DNA from: Actinomycetes bacterium
Lineage (GTDB): Bacteria; Actinomycetota; Actinomycetes; Mycobacteriales; Mycobacteriaceae
Direction of reading: 5' to 3'
DNA: 64,000 bases
NCBI GenBank assembly: GCA_023404955.1
Contig: JAEXZY010000093.1
Location: forward strand, 110,395 to 174,394
Below are positions 1-7,957 of the stretch, piece after piece; within the stretch, counting starts at the first letter, position 1; the number at the start of each line of letters is the position of its first letter. Position numbers and translations under genes: made by a program. The notes under the pieces were generated by a model, which had not been told where the DNA came from, did no database searches, and saw nothing but the letters and a program-made list of their open reading frames with translations.

Positions 1-119
1 CCTAGCGAAGTGCTTTGTCAGTACAACCCCAGGGTAGTCGGTGGCCATCCCACCAGCGCGGTGAGATGGCACACCGGACCGAGAATTCATCCACCCGGGG
101 CCGGGCGTGCCAGGAAGCT

Positions 120-1046
120 TTACCCCGAAATCAGCGGTTTCAGCGCCTCGGCGACCCCGGTGATCCCTCCGGGGACGTATCCGCCCATCGTCGCCGGGCT
201 CAGGATCACCCCGTCGACCCCGACGTCGTAGACTTTCTCCTTGAGCTGTTCGGCGATCTGCTCGGGGCTGCCGAACACGGCCTGCTGCTTGAAATCATCC
301 GGGATCATCTCGGCGGTGAACTGTTCACCGATCAGCGCCACGACCAACATGCTGGTCTCCAGCGTGCCCGGGTCGCGGTCGATCTCCTCGCACTTGGCCC
401 GCACGACTTCGAGCTTGCGGGTCAGCTCGTCGAAGCCGGCGATGATGTTGAGGTGGTCGAAGTGCCGTGCGGCCAGCGGGATGGTCTTCTTCTCGCCGCT
501 GCCGCCGATCATGAGCGGAATGTGGTCTCGGAAACGGGGATTGGCGAACGCTTCGTTGGTGCGGTAGTAGGTGCCGTCGACGGTGACCCGCTCGCCCTTG
601 AGCATGGGGATGATGATGCTCAGCGCTTCGTCGAGCTTCTTGAATCGATCGGTGAAGGTGCCGAATTCGAAACCGAGGCTGTCGTGTTCGAGTTCGAACC
701 AGCCCGTGCCGATACCGAGGATGGCGCGGCCCTGGCTGATCACGTCCAGGGTGGTGATCTCTTTGGCCAGCACCGTCGGATTGCGATAGGTGTTGCCGGT
801 GACCAGTGTGCCCAGCTGGACCCGTTCGGTGGCCGTCGCGAGAGCGCCGAGGGTGGTGTATGCCTCCAGCATCGGTTCTTCGGGGGCGCCGAGACCGGGG
901 AGTTGGTAGAAGTGGTCCATCACGAAGACCGAGTCGAAACCGGCCTCCTCGGCTTCCCGGGCCTGCGCGATCACCGTCGGGAAGAGCTCGGAAACACCCG
1001 TGCCGTAGGAGAAGTTGGGGATCTGGAGTCCAAGTCGAATCGCCAT
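120..1046 (-). CDS. LLM class F420-dependent oxidoreductase
   Basis: A 308-residue TIM-barrel enzyme of the luciferase-like monooxygenase superfamily, F420-dependent type. The N-terminus (LGLQIPNFSYGTG) and the motif GTGWFELEHDSLG near residue 115 are typical of the actinobacterial subfamily that includes M. tuberculosis Rv1855c. Such enzymes pass hydride between F420H2 and a small organic substrate; the substrate cannot be read from the sequence. It lies downstream of, and on the same strand as, the SDR gene at 1114-1785, as I recall Rv1856c-Rv1855c do, with a 67-base gap, so cotranscription is plausible. The ATG start fits the family N-terminus. Confidence 0.88.
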   Translation of the reverse strand: MAIRLGLQIPNFSYGTGVSELFPTVIAQAREAEEAGFDSVFVMDHFYQLPGLGAPEEPMLEAYTTLGALATATERVQLGTLVTGNTYRNPTVLAKEITTLDVISQGRAILGIGTGWFELEHDSLGFEFGTFTDRFKKLDEALSIIIPMLKGERVTVDGTYYRTNEAFANPRFRDHIPLMIGGSGEKKTIPLAARHFDHLNIIAGFDELTRKLEVVRAKCEEIDRDPGTLETSMLVVALIGEQFTAEMIPDDFKQQAVFGSPEQIAEQLKEKVYDVGVDGVILSPATMGGYVPGGITGVAEALKPLISG

Positions 1047-1113
1047 GGACCCACCAAACCACAGCGAACCGGAGTGGTCACCCCGTTTCAGCTTGGGGTG
1101 AACGCGGAATATT

Positions 1114-1785
1114 TCAGCCGAATTGTGCCGACGCGCCCTGGCTCACGTGCAGCGTCTCGCCGGTGATGTGACGGGCGGCCGGCGTGGTGAGGAAAAGTGC
1201 AAGGCGGGTGATCTCGGCCGCCGTCGAACCCGCGGCGGGGTCGGCGCCCGGGTAGCCGCCTTCAGCGCTGCGGCCTGCGGCGATCGTGTTGATGGTGATG
1301 CCGCGGATTCCGAAATGGGAAGCCTGGCCGGCGGTCCAGTTCGAGACCGCGGCTTTGATTGCGGCGTCGGCACTACCCTCGGCGGGATTCTCGGGAACGA
1401 TGTTGAGGATCGATCCACCGGAGCTCAGTTGATCACCGAGGACGGTCACGGTCAGCACCGCTGACAGGACGGTGGTGTCCAGTGCATGCCGCCAGGTGGC
1501 GGCGCGCTCGGCCAGCGAATGCGTCCGGGGATCGCCGGCATCCCAGCGGGGCGCGGGGACGTTGACGATGCCGTCCAGGTGCTGGGGGAGCGTCCCGCGC
1601 GCGGCCTCGAGGCTGGCCGGGTCGATGTTGTCCAGGACGATGAAGTCGACGTCGAGTTCCTTGGCGGCAACCTCGAGTTCGGCGCGCCGCGCGCCGGCGA
1701 TGAGGACATCGTGGCCGGCTTCGCGGAAACCGCCGGCGATCTGGCGGCCGAGGTCGGTGTCGCCACCGGTGAGCAACACGTGCAT
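1114..1785 (-). CDS. Degenerate short-chain dehydrogenase/reductase (Rv1856c-like)
   Basis: A 223-residue Rossmann-fold protein of the SDR superfamily. It begins MHVLLTGGDTDLGRQIAGG, a variant of the TGxxxGxG dinucleotide loop. The position where SDRs have the catalytic YxxxK reads ADAAIKAAV: the lysine is kept but the tyrosine is missing. The C-terminal SDR signature (LTTPAARHITGETLHVSQG) is intact. It may bind NAD(P) without classical SDR chemistry. The start is set by a strong AAGGAGGG ribosome binding site 6 bases ahead of the ATG. It is divergent from apa. Confidence 0.85.
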   Translation of the reverse strand: MHVLLTGGDTDLGRQIAGGFREAGHDVLIAGARRAELEVAAKELDVDFIVLDNIDPASLEAARGTLPQHLDGIVNVPAPRWDAGDPRTHSLAERAATWRHALDTTVLSAVLTVTVLGDQLSSGGSILNIVPENPAEGSADAAIKAAVSNWTAGQASHFGIRGITINTIAAGRSAEGGYPGADPAAGSTAAEITRLALFLTTPAARHITGETLHVSQGASAQFG

Positions 1786-2097
1786 CGAACCCTCCTTGGA
1801 TCAGCGCTGAGTCAGCGGATACCGGCGATGTTACTGGACGGTAGCTAGGACGTGAAATCTGACGCGCCCGCCCGAGGGTGCTGCGGTAACGCCGGCGCAT
1901 GCGCGCGCGAAACATCGATGAGACCCGCCGAACGTGCGTTGAGCACGGTTGGTGTGCCCCGCGCTGACCGGCCGTTGCCGGCAACCTGGGTAGGGTCTAT
2001 CTGCGTCGTGTTTTGGCAACGCCAGCTATCTTTCGGCAAAACACTATTAGAGCAACTCACACTTGCGTCACGGCTGTAACACGGTATTTTCTTCTCC
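1786..2097. promoter_or_regulatory. Divergent intergenic region between the SDR gene and apa
   Basis: About 310 bases without a convincing gene. It must hold the leftward promoter of the SDR operon and the rightward promoter of apa. The apa-proximal 120 bases are less G+C rich and contain a dyad (listed separately). In M. tuberculosis, as I remember it, the molybdate transporter genes modABC lie between the Rv1856c and apa equivalents; no trace of them is seen here. Confidence 0.6.
2008..2044. promoter_or_regulatory. Dyad in the apa upstream region
   Basis: Perfect 8-base arms GTGTTTTG (2008-2015) and CAAAACAC (2037-2044) are separated by 21 bases. Nested in the left part is TGGC-AAC-GCCA (2014-2024). 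The dyad lies 54-90 bases upstream of the apa start codon, where an operator or a promoter overlap is expected. The protein that binds it is unknown to me. Confidence 0.4.
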
Positions 2098-3093
2098 ATG
2101 GATCAGTCGGACGTGAATTCCTCACACCGCAGGCGCCGCGCCGCATTGTTGGCGGCTGCCGCCGCCGGTGCGACAGCGGCTGCGCTGACGCTGCCGGTGG
2201 CGGTGTCGCATGCCGAGCCCGTTCCGGCTCCGCCTCCTCCTGTTCCTGCTGACCCGGCACCGGCACCGGCACCGGCACCGGGTGCTCCGGTGCCCGCCCC
2301 GGCCCCGGCTTCGCCTGCCCCCCTTCCTCCCGGCGTGCCGCCACCACCGGCCGATCCGAACGCGCCGCCGGTGGATCCGAACGCCCCGCCGCCACCCCCC
2401 GCGCCCGAGCCGGGCCGCGTCGACAATGCGGCGGGCGGTTTCAGCTATGTCGTGCCCGAGGGCTGGAAGGTCGCCGACGCCACACAGCTGTCCTACGGCC
2501 AGGCGCTGTTGACCAAGATTCCGCCGGCAGGCACGGAACAGCCGGCCAACGACACCAGCGTGCTGCTCGGCAGGCTCGACCTGAAGCTCTTCGCCGGTTC
2601 GGAGGCCGACAACGCCAAGGCCGCAACCCGGTTGGCCTCGGATATGGGCGAGTTCTTCATGCCGTTCCCCGGGACCCGACTCGGCCAGGAAAGTACCCCG
2701 CTGACCGCAGGCGATCTCGCCGGGTCCGCGTCCTACTACGAGGTCAAGTTCACCGATACCAACAAGCCCAACGGCCAGATCTGGTCCGGAGTGGTCGGTG
2801 CGCCGGTGGCTGCGGGCACCCGTGGGCAGCGTGCTCCCGAGCGTTGGTTCGTCGTGTGGCTGGGCACGGCCAACAACCCGGTCGACAAGGCCGCTGCCGT
2901 GAATCTCGCGCAGTCGATCCGGCCATGGTCGCCGCCCCCGCCTCCGCCGCCGCCGGACCCCAACGCGCCTCCGCCACCGCCGGATCCGAACGCCCCTCCG
3001 CCGGACCCGAATGCACCGCCGCCGCGCCCCGCGGTGGGTGTCCCGGTCCCGGTGGACCCGAACTCCGCGCCCGGGATGCTGCCGCCCGCCTGA
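2098..3093 (+). CDS. apa: Alanine- and proline-rich secreted protein Apa (MPT32, 45/47-kDa antigen)
   Basis: A 331-residue secreted protein. The N-terminus has basic residues (HRRRRAAL), a hydrophobic Ala-rich stretch and a cleavage-like site SHAEPVP near residue 40. A Pro/Ala-rich segment with DPNAPP units follows, then a globular middle domain starting RVDNAAGGFSYVVPEGWKVADA near residue 108, and a second Pro-rich tail with DPNAPPP repeats. This layout is that of mycobacterial Apa, an O-mannosylated fibronectin-binding surface glycoprotein and T-cell antigen (Rv1860). The Pro-rich ends are the likely mannosylation regions. The next gene is the Rv1861 homologue, as in M. tuberculosis. Confidence 0.93.
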   Translation: MDQSDVNSSHRRRRAALLAAAAAGATAAALTLPVAVSHAEPVPAPPPPVPADPAPAPAPAPGAPVPAPAPASPAPLPPGVPPPPADPNAPPVDPNAPPPPPAPEPGRVDNAAGGFSYVVPEGWKVADATQLSYGQALLTKIPPAGTEQPANDTSVLLGRLDLKLFAGSEADNAKAATRLASDMGEFFMPFPGTRLGQESTPLTAGDLAGSASYYEVKFTDTNKPNGQIWSGVVGAPVAAGTRGQRAPERWFVVWLGTANNPVDKAAAVNLAQSIRPWSPPPPPPPPDPNAPPPPPDPNAPPPDPNAPPPRPAVGVPVPVDPNSAPGMLPPA

Positions 3094-3107
3094 TCCCGAC
3101 GGACTCT

Positions 3108-3126
3108 GGCACGATCGTGCCCATTT
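3108..3126 (+). terminator. Hairpin after apa with a short T tract
   Basis: A perfect palindrome GGCAC-GATC-GTGCC (3108-3121) begins 15 bases after the apa stop codon and is followed by CATTTT. It resembles a weak intrinsic terminator. Confidence 0.5.
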
Positions 3127-3168
3127 TGGGGGCGTGATCGTCACCTGACGGGGGTACACCGGAGGACA

Positions 3169-3190
3169 GCCCGGCCGGAAGCGGCCGGGC
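3169..3190. terminator. GC-rich hairpin between apa and the next gene
   Basis: A 9-base-pair stem GCCCGGCCG / CGGCCGGGC with a GAAG loop and no T tract, of the tailless type common in mycobacteria. It lies 62 bases upstream of the next start codon, so it could equally be a leader structure of that gene. Confidence 0.5.
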
Positions 3191-3251
3191 GTCCCATCCA
3201 AGGGAGCCCATCCGGGCTGCCCGATCCGGGTATCTAGGCAGGAGTGTGGAT

Positions 3252-3554
3252 ATGGACATGCTGGCGGCAACGGAAGTTCTGGCCCGCTCGACCACCCAGA
3301 CGAGCGTGGGGTGGATCGGCTACATCATCATCGGCGCGATTGCAGGCTGGATCGCCGGAAAGATCGTCAAGGGCACCGGATCCGGGATCCTGATGAACAT
3401 CGTCATCGGCATCGTCGGCGCCCTCATCGGTGGCTTCCTGCTCAGCTTCTTCCTCGACACCGCCGGAGGCGGATGGTGGTTCACACTGTTCACCGCGGTG
3501 CTGGGCTCGGTGATCCTGCTGTGGATCGTCGGACTCGTCACCAGGAAGTCGTAA
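3252..3554 (+). CDS. GlsB/YeaQ/YmgE family small membrane protein (Rv1861-like)
   Basis: A 100-residue integral membrane protein with three hydrophobic segments: GWIGYIIIGAIAGWIAGKI, a middle MNIVIGIVGALIGGFLLSFF stretch and LFTAVLGSVILLWIVGLV. The glycine-rich GxxxG pattern and length match the GlsB/YeaQ/YmgE (transglycosylase-associated) family; the molecular function is unknown in mycobacteria. The ATG at 3252 is preferred because GGAG sits 7 bases upstream; a GTG at 3246 would be too close to it. Same gene order after apa as M. tuberculosis. Confidence 0.85.
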   Translation: MDMLAATEVLARSTTQTSVGWIGYIIIGAIAGWIAGKIVKGTGSGILMNIVIGIVGALIGGFLLSFFLDTAGGGWWFTLFTAVLGSVILLWIVGLVTRKS

Positions 3555-3558
3555 CCGT

Positions 3559-4326
3559 TCAGGCGCGCGCTGTGAGCACCCGAGGTGCGCCATCGGTGAC
3601 GGCGATGGTGTGTTCGCTGTGTGCGGTACGGGAACCGTCGGCGGACCGAATGGTCCAACCGTCCGGGTCATAGACGATCCGGTCGGTGCCGGCGGCGAGC
3701 CACGGTTCCAGCGCCAGGGTCAGGCCCGGCCGCAGCTTCAGGCCGCGGCCGGCTCGGCCGACGTTGGGCACGTGGGGGTCCTCGTGCATGGTTCGGCCCA
3801 ACCCGTGCCCGCCGAAGTCGGTGTTCACCCGGTAGCCGTAGTCGGCTGCGACGTTCCCGATGGCCGCGGAGATGTCGCCGAGTCGGTTCCCCGGTTGCGC
3901 CTGGGCGATACCGGCGGCGAGTGCGCGTTCGGTGGCCTCGATGAGTCTCAGATCCTCGGCCCTCGGGGTGCCGACGATGACGCTGCGGGCCGAGTCGGCC
4001 ACCCAACCGTCGATCGACACGGCAATGTCCATCGTCAGGAGGTCGCCGTCGGCAAGGGTGTAGTCGTGCGGTAGCCCGTGCAGGACCGCGTCGTTGACCG
4101 ACAGGCAGATGACATTGCGGAACGGTCCGCGGCCGAACGACGGCGCGTAATCCCAGTAGCAGGATTGCGCGCCGCGTTCGTCGATGAGGTCTCGGGCGCG
4201 TTTTTCGAGGTCGAGGAGATTGGTTCCGGGCCGGGCGCGGTCGGCGAGATCATCGAGAAGGGCGGCGATGAACGCTCCGGTGACTCCCATCGCGTCGACT
4301 TCCTGCGTTGTCTTCAGTTCCACCAT
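3559..4326 (-). CDS. map: Type I methionine aminopeptidase
   Basis: A 255-residue M24A peptidase that removes the initiator methionine from new proteins in the cytosol. The conserved metal-binding pattern is visible: first Asp in LLTMDIAVSIDGWVADSAR (near 95-112), His in GHGLGRTMHEDP (near 170), Glu in LALEPW (near 203) and a last Glu in AHSEHTIAV (near 240). There is no N-terminal zinc-finger or SH3-like extension. It is divergently placed from a small XRE regulator, with a paired palindromic operator between the two start codons, so regulated expression is likely. A housekeeping map copy would be expected elsewhere in the genome. Confidence 0.92.
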   Translation of the reverse strand: MVELKTTQEVDAMGVTGAFIAALLDDLADRARPGTNLLDLEKRARDLIDERGAQSCYWDYAPSFGRGPFRNVICLSVNDAVLHGLPHDYTLADGDLLTMDIAVSIDGWVADSARSVIVGTPRAEDLRLIEATERALAAGIAQAQPGNRLGDISAAIGNVAADYGYRVNTDFGGHGLGRTMHEDPHVPNVGRAGRGLKLRPGLTLALEPWLAAGTDRIVYDPDGWTIRSADGSRTAHSEHTIAVTDGAPRVLTARA

Positions 4327-4356
4327 GTTCTCGGTTCCTCACCGTGATCGTCGAAG

Positions 4357-4417
4357 CCGGTATGAAAATACCGGCTCGTGCTCACGGTAGTCGACGCTGT
4401 CGGTATTTTCATACCGG
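4357..4417. promoter_or_regulatory. Paired palindromic operator between map and the XRE gene
   Basis: CCGGTATGAAAATACCG at 4357-4373 and its exact reverse complement at 4401-4417 form a 17-base inverted repeat. Each copy is itself a near palindrome (GGTAtgaaaaTACC). The centre-to-centre distance is 44 bases, about four helical turns. The pair fills the 109-base gap between the two divergent start codons, ending 19 bases before the XRE start. This is the expected layout of an autoregulated repressor that also controls the divergent gene. Confidence 0.75.
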
Positions 4418-4435
4418 GCGCGTTAGGCTGGCCGC

Positions 4436-4702
4436 ATGGTGCGACTTCCGTTGACCGCCGAACAGCTCGCCGCCGGTAAACGCATCGGCGAGCAACTCCG
4501 CCAGGCCCGCGGTGAACGCACGCTGGCCGAGGTGGCCTCGTCGGCCGGGATCTCACCGGAGACACTGCGCAAGATCGAGACGGGGCGACTGGCGACCCCG
4601 GCATTCACCACCGTTGCCGCGCTGGCGCGGGTGCTGCCGGTGTCGCTGGACGAGCTGGCCGACAGCTGCCTGTTTCCGGTCGACCTGGAGCACGCGGGCT
4701 GA
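4436..4702 (+). CDS. Small XRE-family helix-turn-helix regulator
   Basis: An 88-residue protein that is almost only a helix-turn-helix domain: RIGEQLRQARGERTLAEVASSAGISPETLRKIETGRLATPAFTTV is cut into the five helices of the Cro/CI fold, with the recognition helix around SPETLRKIETG (residues 40-50). There is no ligand or dimerisation domain beyond a short C-terminal tail. It probably binds the twin palindromes just upstream, controlling itself and the divergent map gene; this is inferred from position. It is convergent with the CPBP gene, 6 bases away. Confidence 0.87.
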   Translation: MVRLPLTAEQLAAGKRIGEQLRQARGERTLAEVASSAGISPETLRKIETGRLATPAFTTVAALARVLPVSLDELADSCLFPVDLEHAG

Positions 4703-4708
4703 CCCTGT

Positions 4709-5485
4709 TCAGGTGGAGGCGTGCCACACCAGCGCCGCCGCCAACGCACCCATGCCGTTGAGTGACCAGTGCAGCGCGATCGGTGCGATGAGGCTGCCGC
4801 TGCGGCGCCGCAACCAGGTGAACACGAAACCCGCGGCGCCGGTGACGATCACGGCGCCGACGATGCCGGCCACCATGCCGAACACCCCGCCGCCGAGAAT
4901 GCGGCTGAAGCCGACATTGCCGCTGGTCAACCCGAACGAGCTGGCGATATGCCAGAGGCCGAACAACAGCGATCCGGCCGCGGCGACGCCACGGAAACCC
5001 CAGGCGCGGTCCAACGCCCCGTGTAGGACCCCGCGGAAGGCGAGCTCCTCGGGGATGACGGTCTGCAGCGGGATGATCACCATCGATGCGACGAGAGCGC
5101 CGGACAATGTGGCGTAGTGGTTGTTCAGGAACATCGGCCGCGTCCACGGCAGTGCGACGCCGATCGCGATGACGGCCAGGACGAGGCCGACGGCGGCCAG
5201 TGCGTAGCCGGCACCCGAGCGCCACTGCTCGCGGCCGAGACCCAATTCAGACCAGCCCAACCCGCGCGAGCGCACCAGGATCACCAGGCCGACGGCGGCG
5301 GCGGGGACGATCGCAATATTTGCCCATGGGGTGGTGAAATGGGCGATGAGGTTGGTGGCCACCAGTACGGCGACGACGATCCCCACGTCGATGTACACCC
5401 GGAAACGCTGCAACGGAGAAAGCTGCCCAACCAGCGGGTGGGCAGGCGAATCGATCGGTGAAACCACCGCGTCGGCGTCAGACAT
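4709..5485 (-). CDS. CPBP family intramembrane metalloprotease
   Basis: A 258-residue polytopic membrane protein with about eight hydrophobic segments. The signature motifs of the CPBP (CAAX protease and bacteriocin-processing, Rce1-like) family are present: PEELAFRG (near 145), FGLWHI (near 180) and a later helix with the third motif. The two Glu and the His form the membrane-buried metal site. Bacterial members serve in peptide processing or immunity; the substrate is unknown. A 24-residue cytoplasmic N-terminus precedes the first helix. It stands alone, convergent with the XRE gene. Confidence 0.85.
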   Translation of the reverse strand: MSDADAVVSPIDSPAHPLVGQLSPLQRFRVYIDVGIVVAVLVATNLIAHFTTPWANIAIVPAAAVGLVILVRSRGLGWSELGLGREQWRSGAGYALAAVGLVLAVIAIGVALPWTRPMFLNNHYATLSGALVASMVIIPLQTVIPEELAFRGVLHGALDRAWGFRGVAAAGSLLFGLWHIASSFGLTSGNVGFSRILGGGVFGMVAGIVGAVIVTGAAGFVFTWLRRRSGSLIAPIALHWSLNGMGALAAALVWHAST

Positions 5486-5569
5486 CGCTTGTCAGTGTAC
5501 GTGCCGGTGTTGTCTACCTAAGTTAGCGAACTGACACGCTATGGTGTCGGTCGTGCGGAAGAAGATCTT

Positions 5570-7957
5570 GTGACGGCGGGGCAGGTGCTGCTCGACGGAG
5601 TGCGCGTTGTCGATGCCGCCGGAGCCGGCGGGTCGGCGGTCACCCGACTGCTCGCCGATCTGGGCGCCGACGTGATCAAGATCGAGGTGCCCGCCGCTCA
5701 CGGTGGCAGGGCGGCATCGCCACTGGTGGGATCGCTCAGCATCTCGCACACGCTGGACAATGCCAACAAGCGGTGCCTGGCACTGGATCCCACCGACGAC
5801 ATCGATCGAGGCCGGTTCCACGAGCTGGTCGGCGGTGCCGACATCCTGGTGGCCGACGGTGATCTCGCTGCCGCTTTCGGCGCCGGCGCCGCGGAACTCG
5901 CCGATCGCCATCAGGATCTCGTGGCCATGACGATCACCGACTTCGGTGCCGATGGGCCCTACCGGAACTGGCGCGGTACCGACGCGGTCTTCTACGCGAT
6001 GTCGACGGCACTGTCGCGCTCCGGACCCCCCACCGGCACCCCGGTCCTTCCGCCGGTGGGAATCGCCTCGGCGACCGCCGCGGCGCAGGCGGCCTGGGCG
6101 GTGCTGGCCGCCTACTATCACCGCCTGCGGCACGGCGGGGGAGAGCACATCGACTTCTCCCGGTTCGAGGCGGTGGTCCAAGCCCTCGATCCGCCCTTCG
6201 GCTCCCAGGGGCAGGCAGCGGCAGGACTCAAACGTTCCGGCGGATGGCGTGGACGCCCCCGCAACCAGCAGATCTACCCGACGTTCCGGTGCCGTGACGG
6301 TTATGTCCGTATCTGCCTGCTGTCGCCGCGGCAGTGGCGCGGGATGCGGGCCTGGCTCGGTGAGCCCGCAGAGTTCGCCGATCCCAAATTCGACTCGATC
6401 GCCGCCCGGTTCGCTGCCACCGACCAACTCAACGCGCTGATCGGGGCACTGTTCGCCGAGCAGACGATGGCCGAACTGGTGAAGCACGGGCAATCGCGCG
6501 GCGTGCCGATCGCTGCGGTGCAGACGCCGGCCGAGGCGCTGGCCTCCGATCATCTCCGCACCGTCGGAGCCTTGGCATCGCTGCCGGTGGACGCCGAGGC
6601 TTCGGTGACCGTGCCGGTGGGGCCCTTCGTCGTCGACGGGCATCGTCGCGGGCTGAGGCGGCCGGCCGTGCACGACGCCGCGGCGCAGTGGCTGGGTGCG
6701 CCCAACGCGCTGGGACGCCCGCAGAAGCAGGGTGTGCGACCGTTCGACGGTCTGCGCATCCTGGACCTCGGCGTCATCGTCGCCGGTGGTGAACTGGGGC
6801 GGCTGTTTGCCGATCTCGGTGCGCGCGTGGTGAAGGTGGAGAGCGCCGCCTATCCCGACGGGCTGCGCCAGACCGCCCCGGGGCAGGCCATGAGTGCATC
6901 CTGGGCGCTGACCCACCGCAATGAACTGAGCTTCGGTGTCGATCTGCGCAGTACCGAAGGCGCGGAGATCTTCGCCAAGTTGGTCGGTCGGACCGATCTG
7001 GTGTTCGCCAACTTCAAACCGGGAACCCTTGCCGGGCTCGGCTTCTCCTTCGAGAAGCTCCGGCAGATCAACCCGCGGCTGGTGCTGGCGGAAAGCAGCG
7101 CGTTCGGCGACACGGGACCATGGAGTGCCCAGATGGGCTATGGGCCGCTGGTGCGGGCCACCACCGGCGTCACCCGGCTATGGCGGGCACCCGGGGGGCG
7201 CGGGGACAGTTCTGCAGAGTTCTCCTCTACACAATTCTTCGATGCGACCACGGTCTTTCCCGATCACGTCGCCGCCAGGATCACCGCGATCGCCACCCTC
7301 GCCGCGCTGATCGGCCGCGAACGCACCGGAACCGGTGCGCATGTGCACATCTCGCAGGCCGAGGTGGCGATCAACCAGCTCGCGGTGGCCTACGTCGCAG
7401 AGGCGGCCGCCCAGTCCGGGCTGGAACTCACCGAGGATCCGGCCGTCCACGCGGTGTGCCCCTGTGCCGGCGACGACGAGTGGTGCGTCATCTCGGTGCG
7501 CGATCAGGCCGATCGCGACACGCTGGCCGCCCTCATCGGCATCGACCTGCCCGTCGGGGTTGCCGCGCTGACGGCCATCCTCGGCGCGTACACCAGTGGG
7601 CGTGACAAGCACGAGCTCACCGAGCAGCTGCAGCAGGCCGGCATCCCCGCCGGCCCGATGAACCGTCCCGCCGATGTCCTCGACGATGTGCAGCTGCAAT
7701 TCCGATCGCTCTACGCGGATCTGGAACATCCGCTGTTCGACGAACCCATGCCCAGCGAGACCGGGCCCGCCCCGTACCGCCGGATCCCACGGGGTGAACT
7801 GCGCCCGGCACCGACGGCGGGGGAGCACACCCGCGATATCGCGCACCGGGCGTTAGGACTGGACATCTCCGATATCGACCGTTTGATCGCCGAGGGTGTT
7901 CTCTTCGAGACCGCATCATCTACCGCTACCCCCACCGACCAGAGGACCGCGACATGA
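5570..7957 (+). CDS. Double-domain CaiB/BaiF-type CoA transferase (Rv1866-like)
   Basis: A 795-residue fusion of two class III CoA-transferase domains, about 1-375 and 385-795. Each begins with the family opening (DGVRVVDAAGAGGSAVTRLLADLGADVIKIE; DGLRILDLGVIVAGGELGRLFADLGARVVKVE, here described not quoted in full). The mid-domain signature differs: GEHIDFSRFEA in the first copy, GAHVHISQAEV in the second, so one half may be catalytically altered. Rv1866 has the same fused architecture. GTG start with GAAGAAG 5-6 bases upstream. It overlaps the aldehyde dehydrogenase by 4 bases (ATGA), so the two are translationally coupled. The role is probably CoA activation of a carboxylic acid. Confidence 0.88.
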   Translation: MTAGQVLLDGVRVVDAAGAGGSAVTRLLADLGADVIKIEVPAAHGGRAASPLVGSLSISHTLDNANKRCLALDPTDDIDRGRFHELVGGADILVADGDLAAAFGAGAAELADRHQDLVAMTITDFGADGPYRNWRGTDAVFYAMSTALSRSGPPTGTPVLPPVGIASATAAAQAAWAVLAAYYHRLRHGGGEHIDFSRFEAVVQALDPPFGSQGQAAAGLKRSGGWRGRPRNQQIYPTFRCRDGYVRICLLSPRQWRGMRAWLGEPAEFADPKFDSIAARFAATDQLNALIGALFAEQTMAELVKHGQSRGVPIAAVQTPAEALASDHLRTVGALASLPVDAEASVTVPVGPFVVDGHRRGLRRPAVHDAAAQWLGAPNALGRPQKQGVRPFDGLRILDLGVIVAGGELGRLFADLGARVVKVESAAYPDGLRQTAPGQAMSASWALTHRNELSFGVDLRSTEGAEIFAKLVGRTDLVFANFKPGTLAGLGFSFEKLRQINPRLVLAESSAFGDTGPWSAQMGYGPLVRATTGVTRLWRAPGGRGDSSAEFSSTQFFDATTVFPDHVAARITAIATLAALIGRERTGTGAHVHISQAEVAINQLAVAYVAEAAAQSGLELTEDPAVHAVCPCAGDDEWCVISVRDQADRDTLAALIGIDLPVGVAALTAILGAYTSGRDKHELTEQLQQAGIPAGPMNRPADVLDDVQLQFRSLYADLEHPLFDEPMPSETGPAPYRRIPRGELRPAPTAGEHTRDIAHRALGLDISDIDRLIAEGVLFETASSTATPTDQRTAT

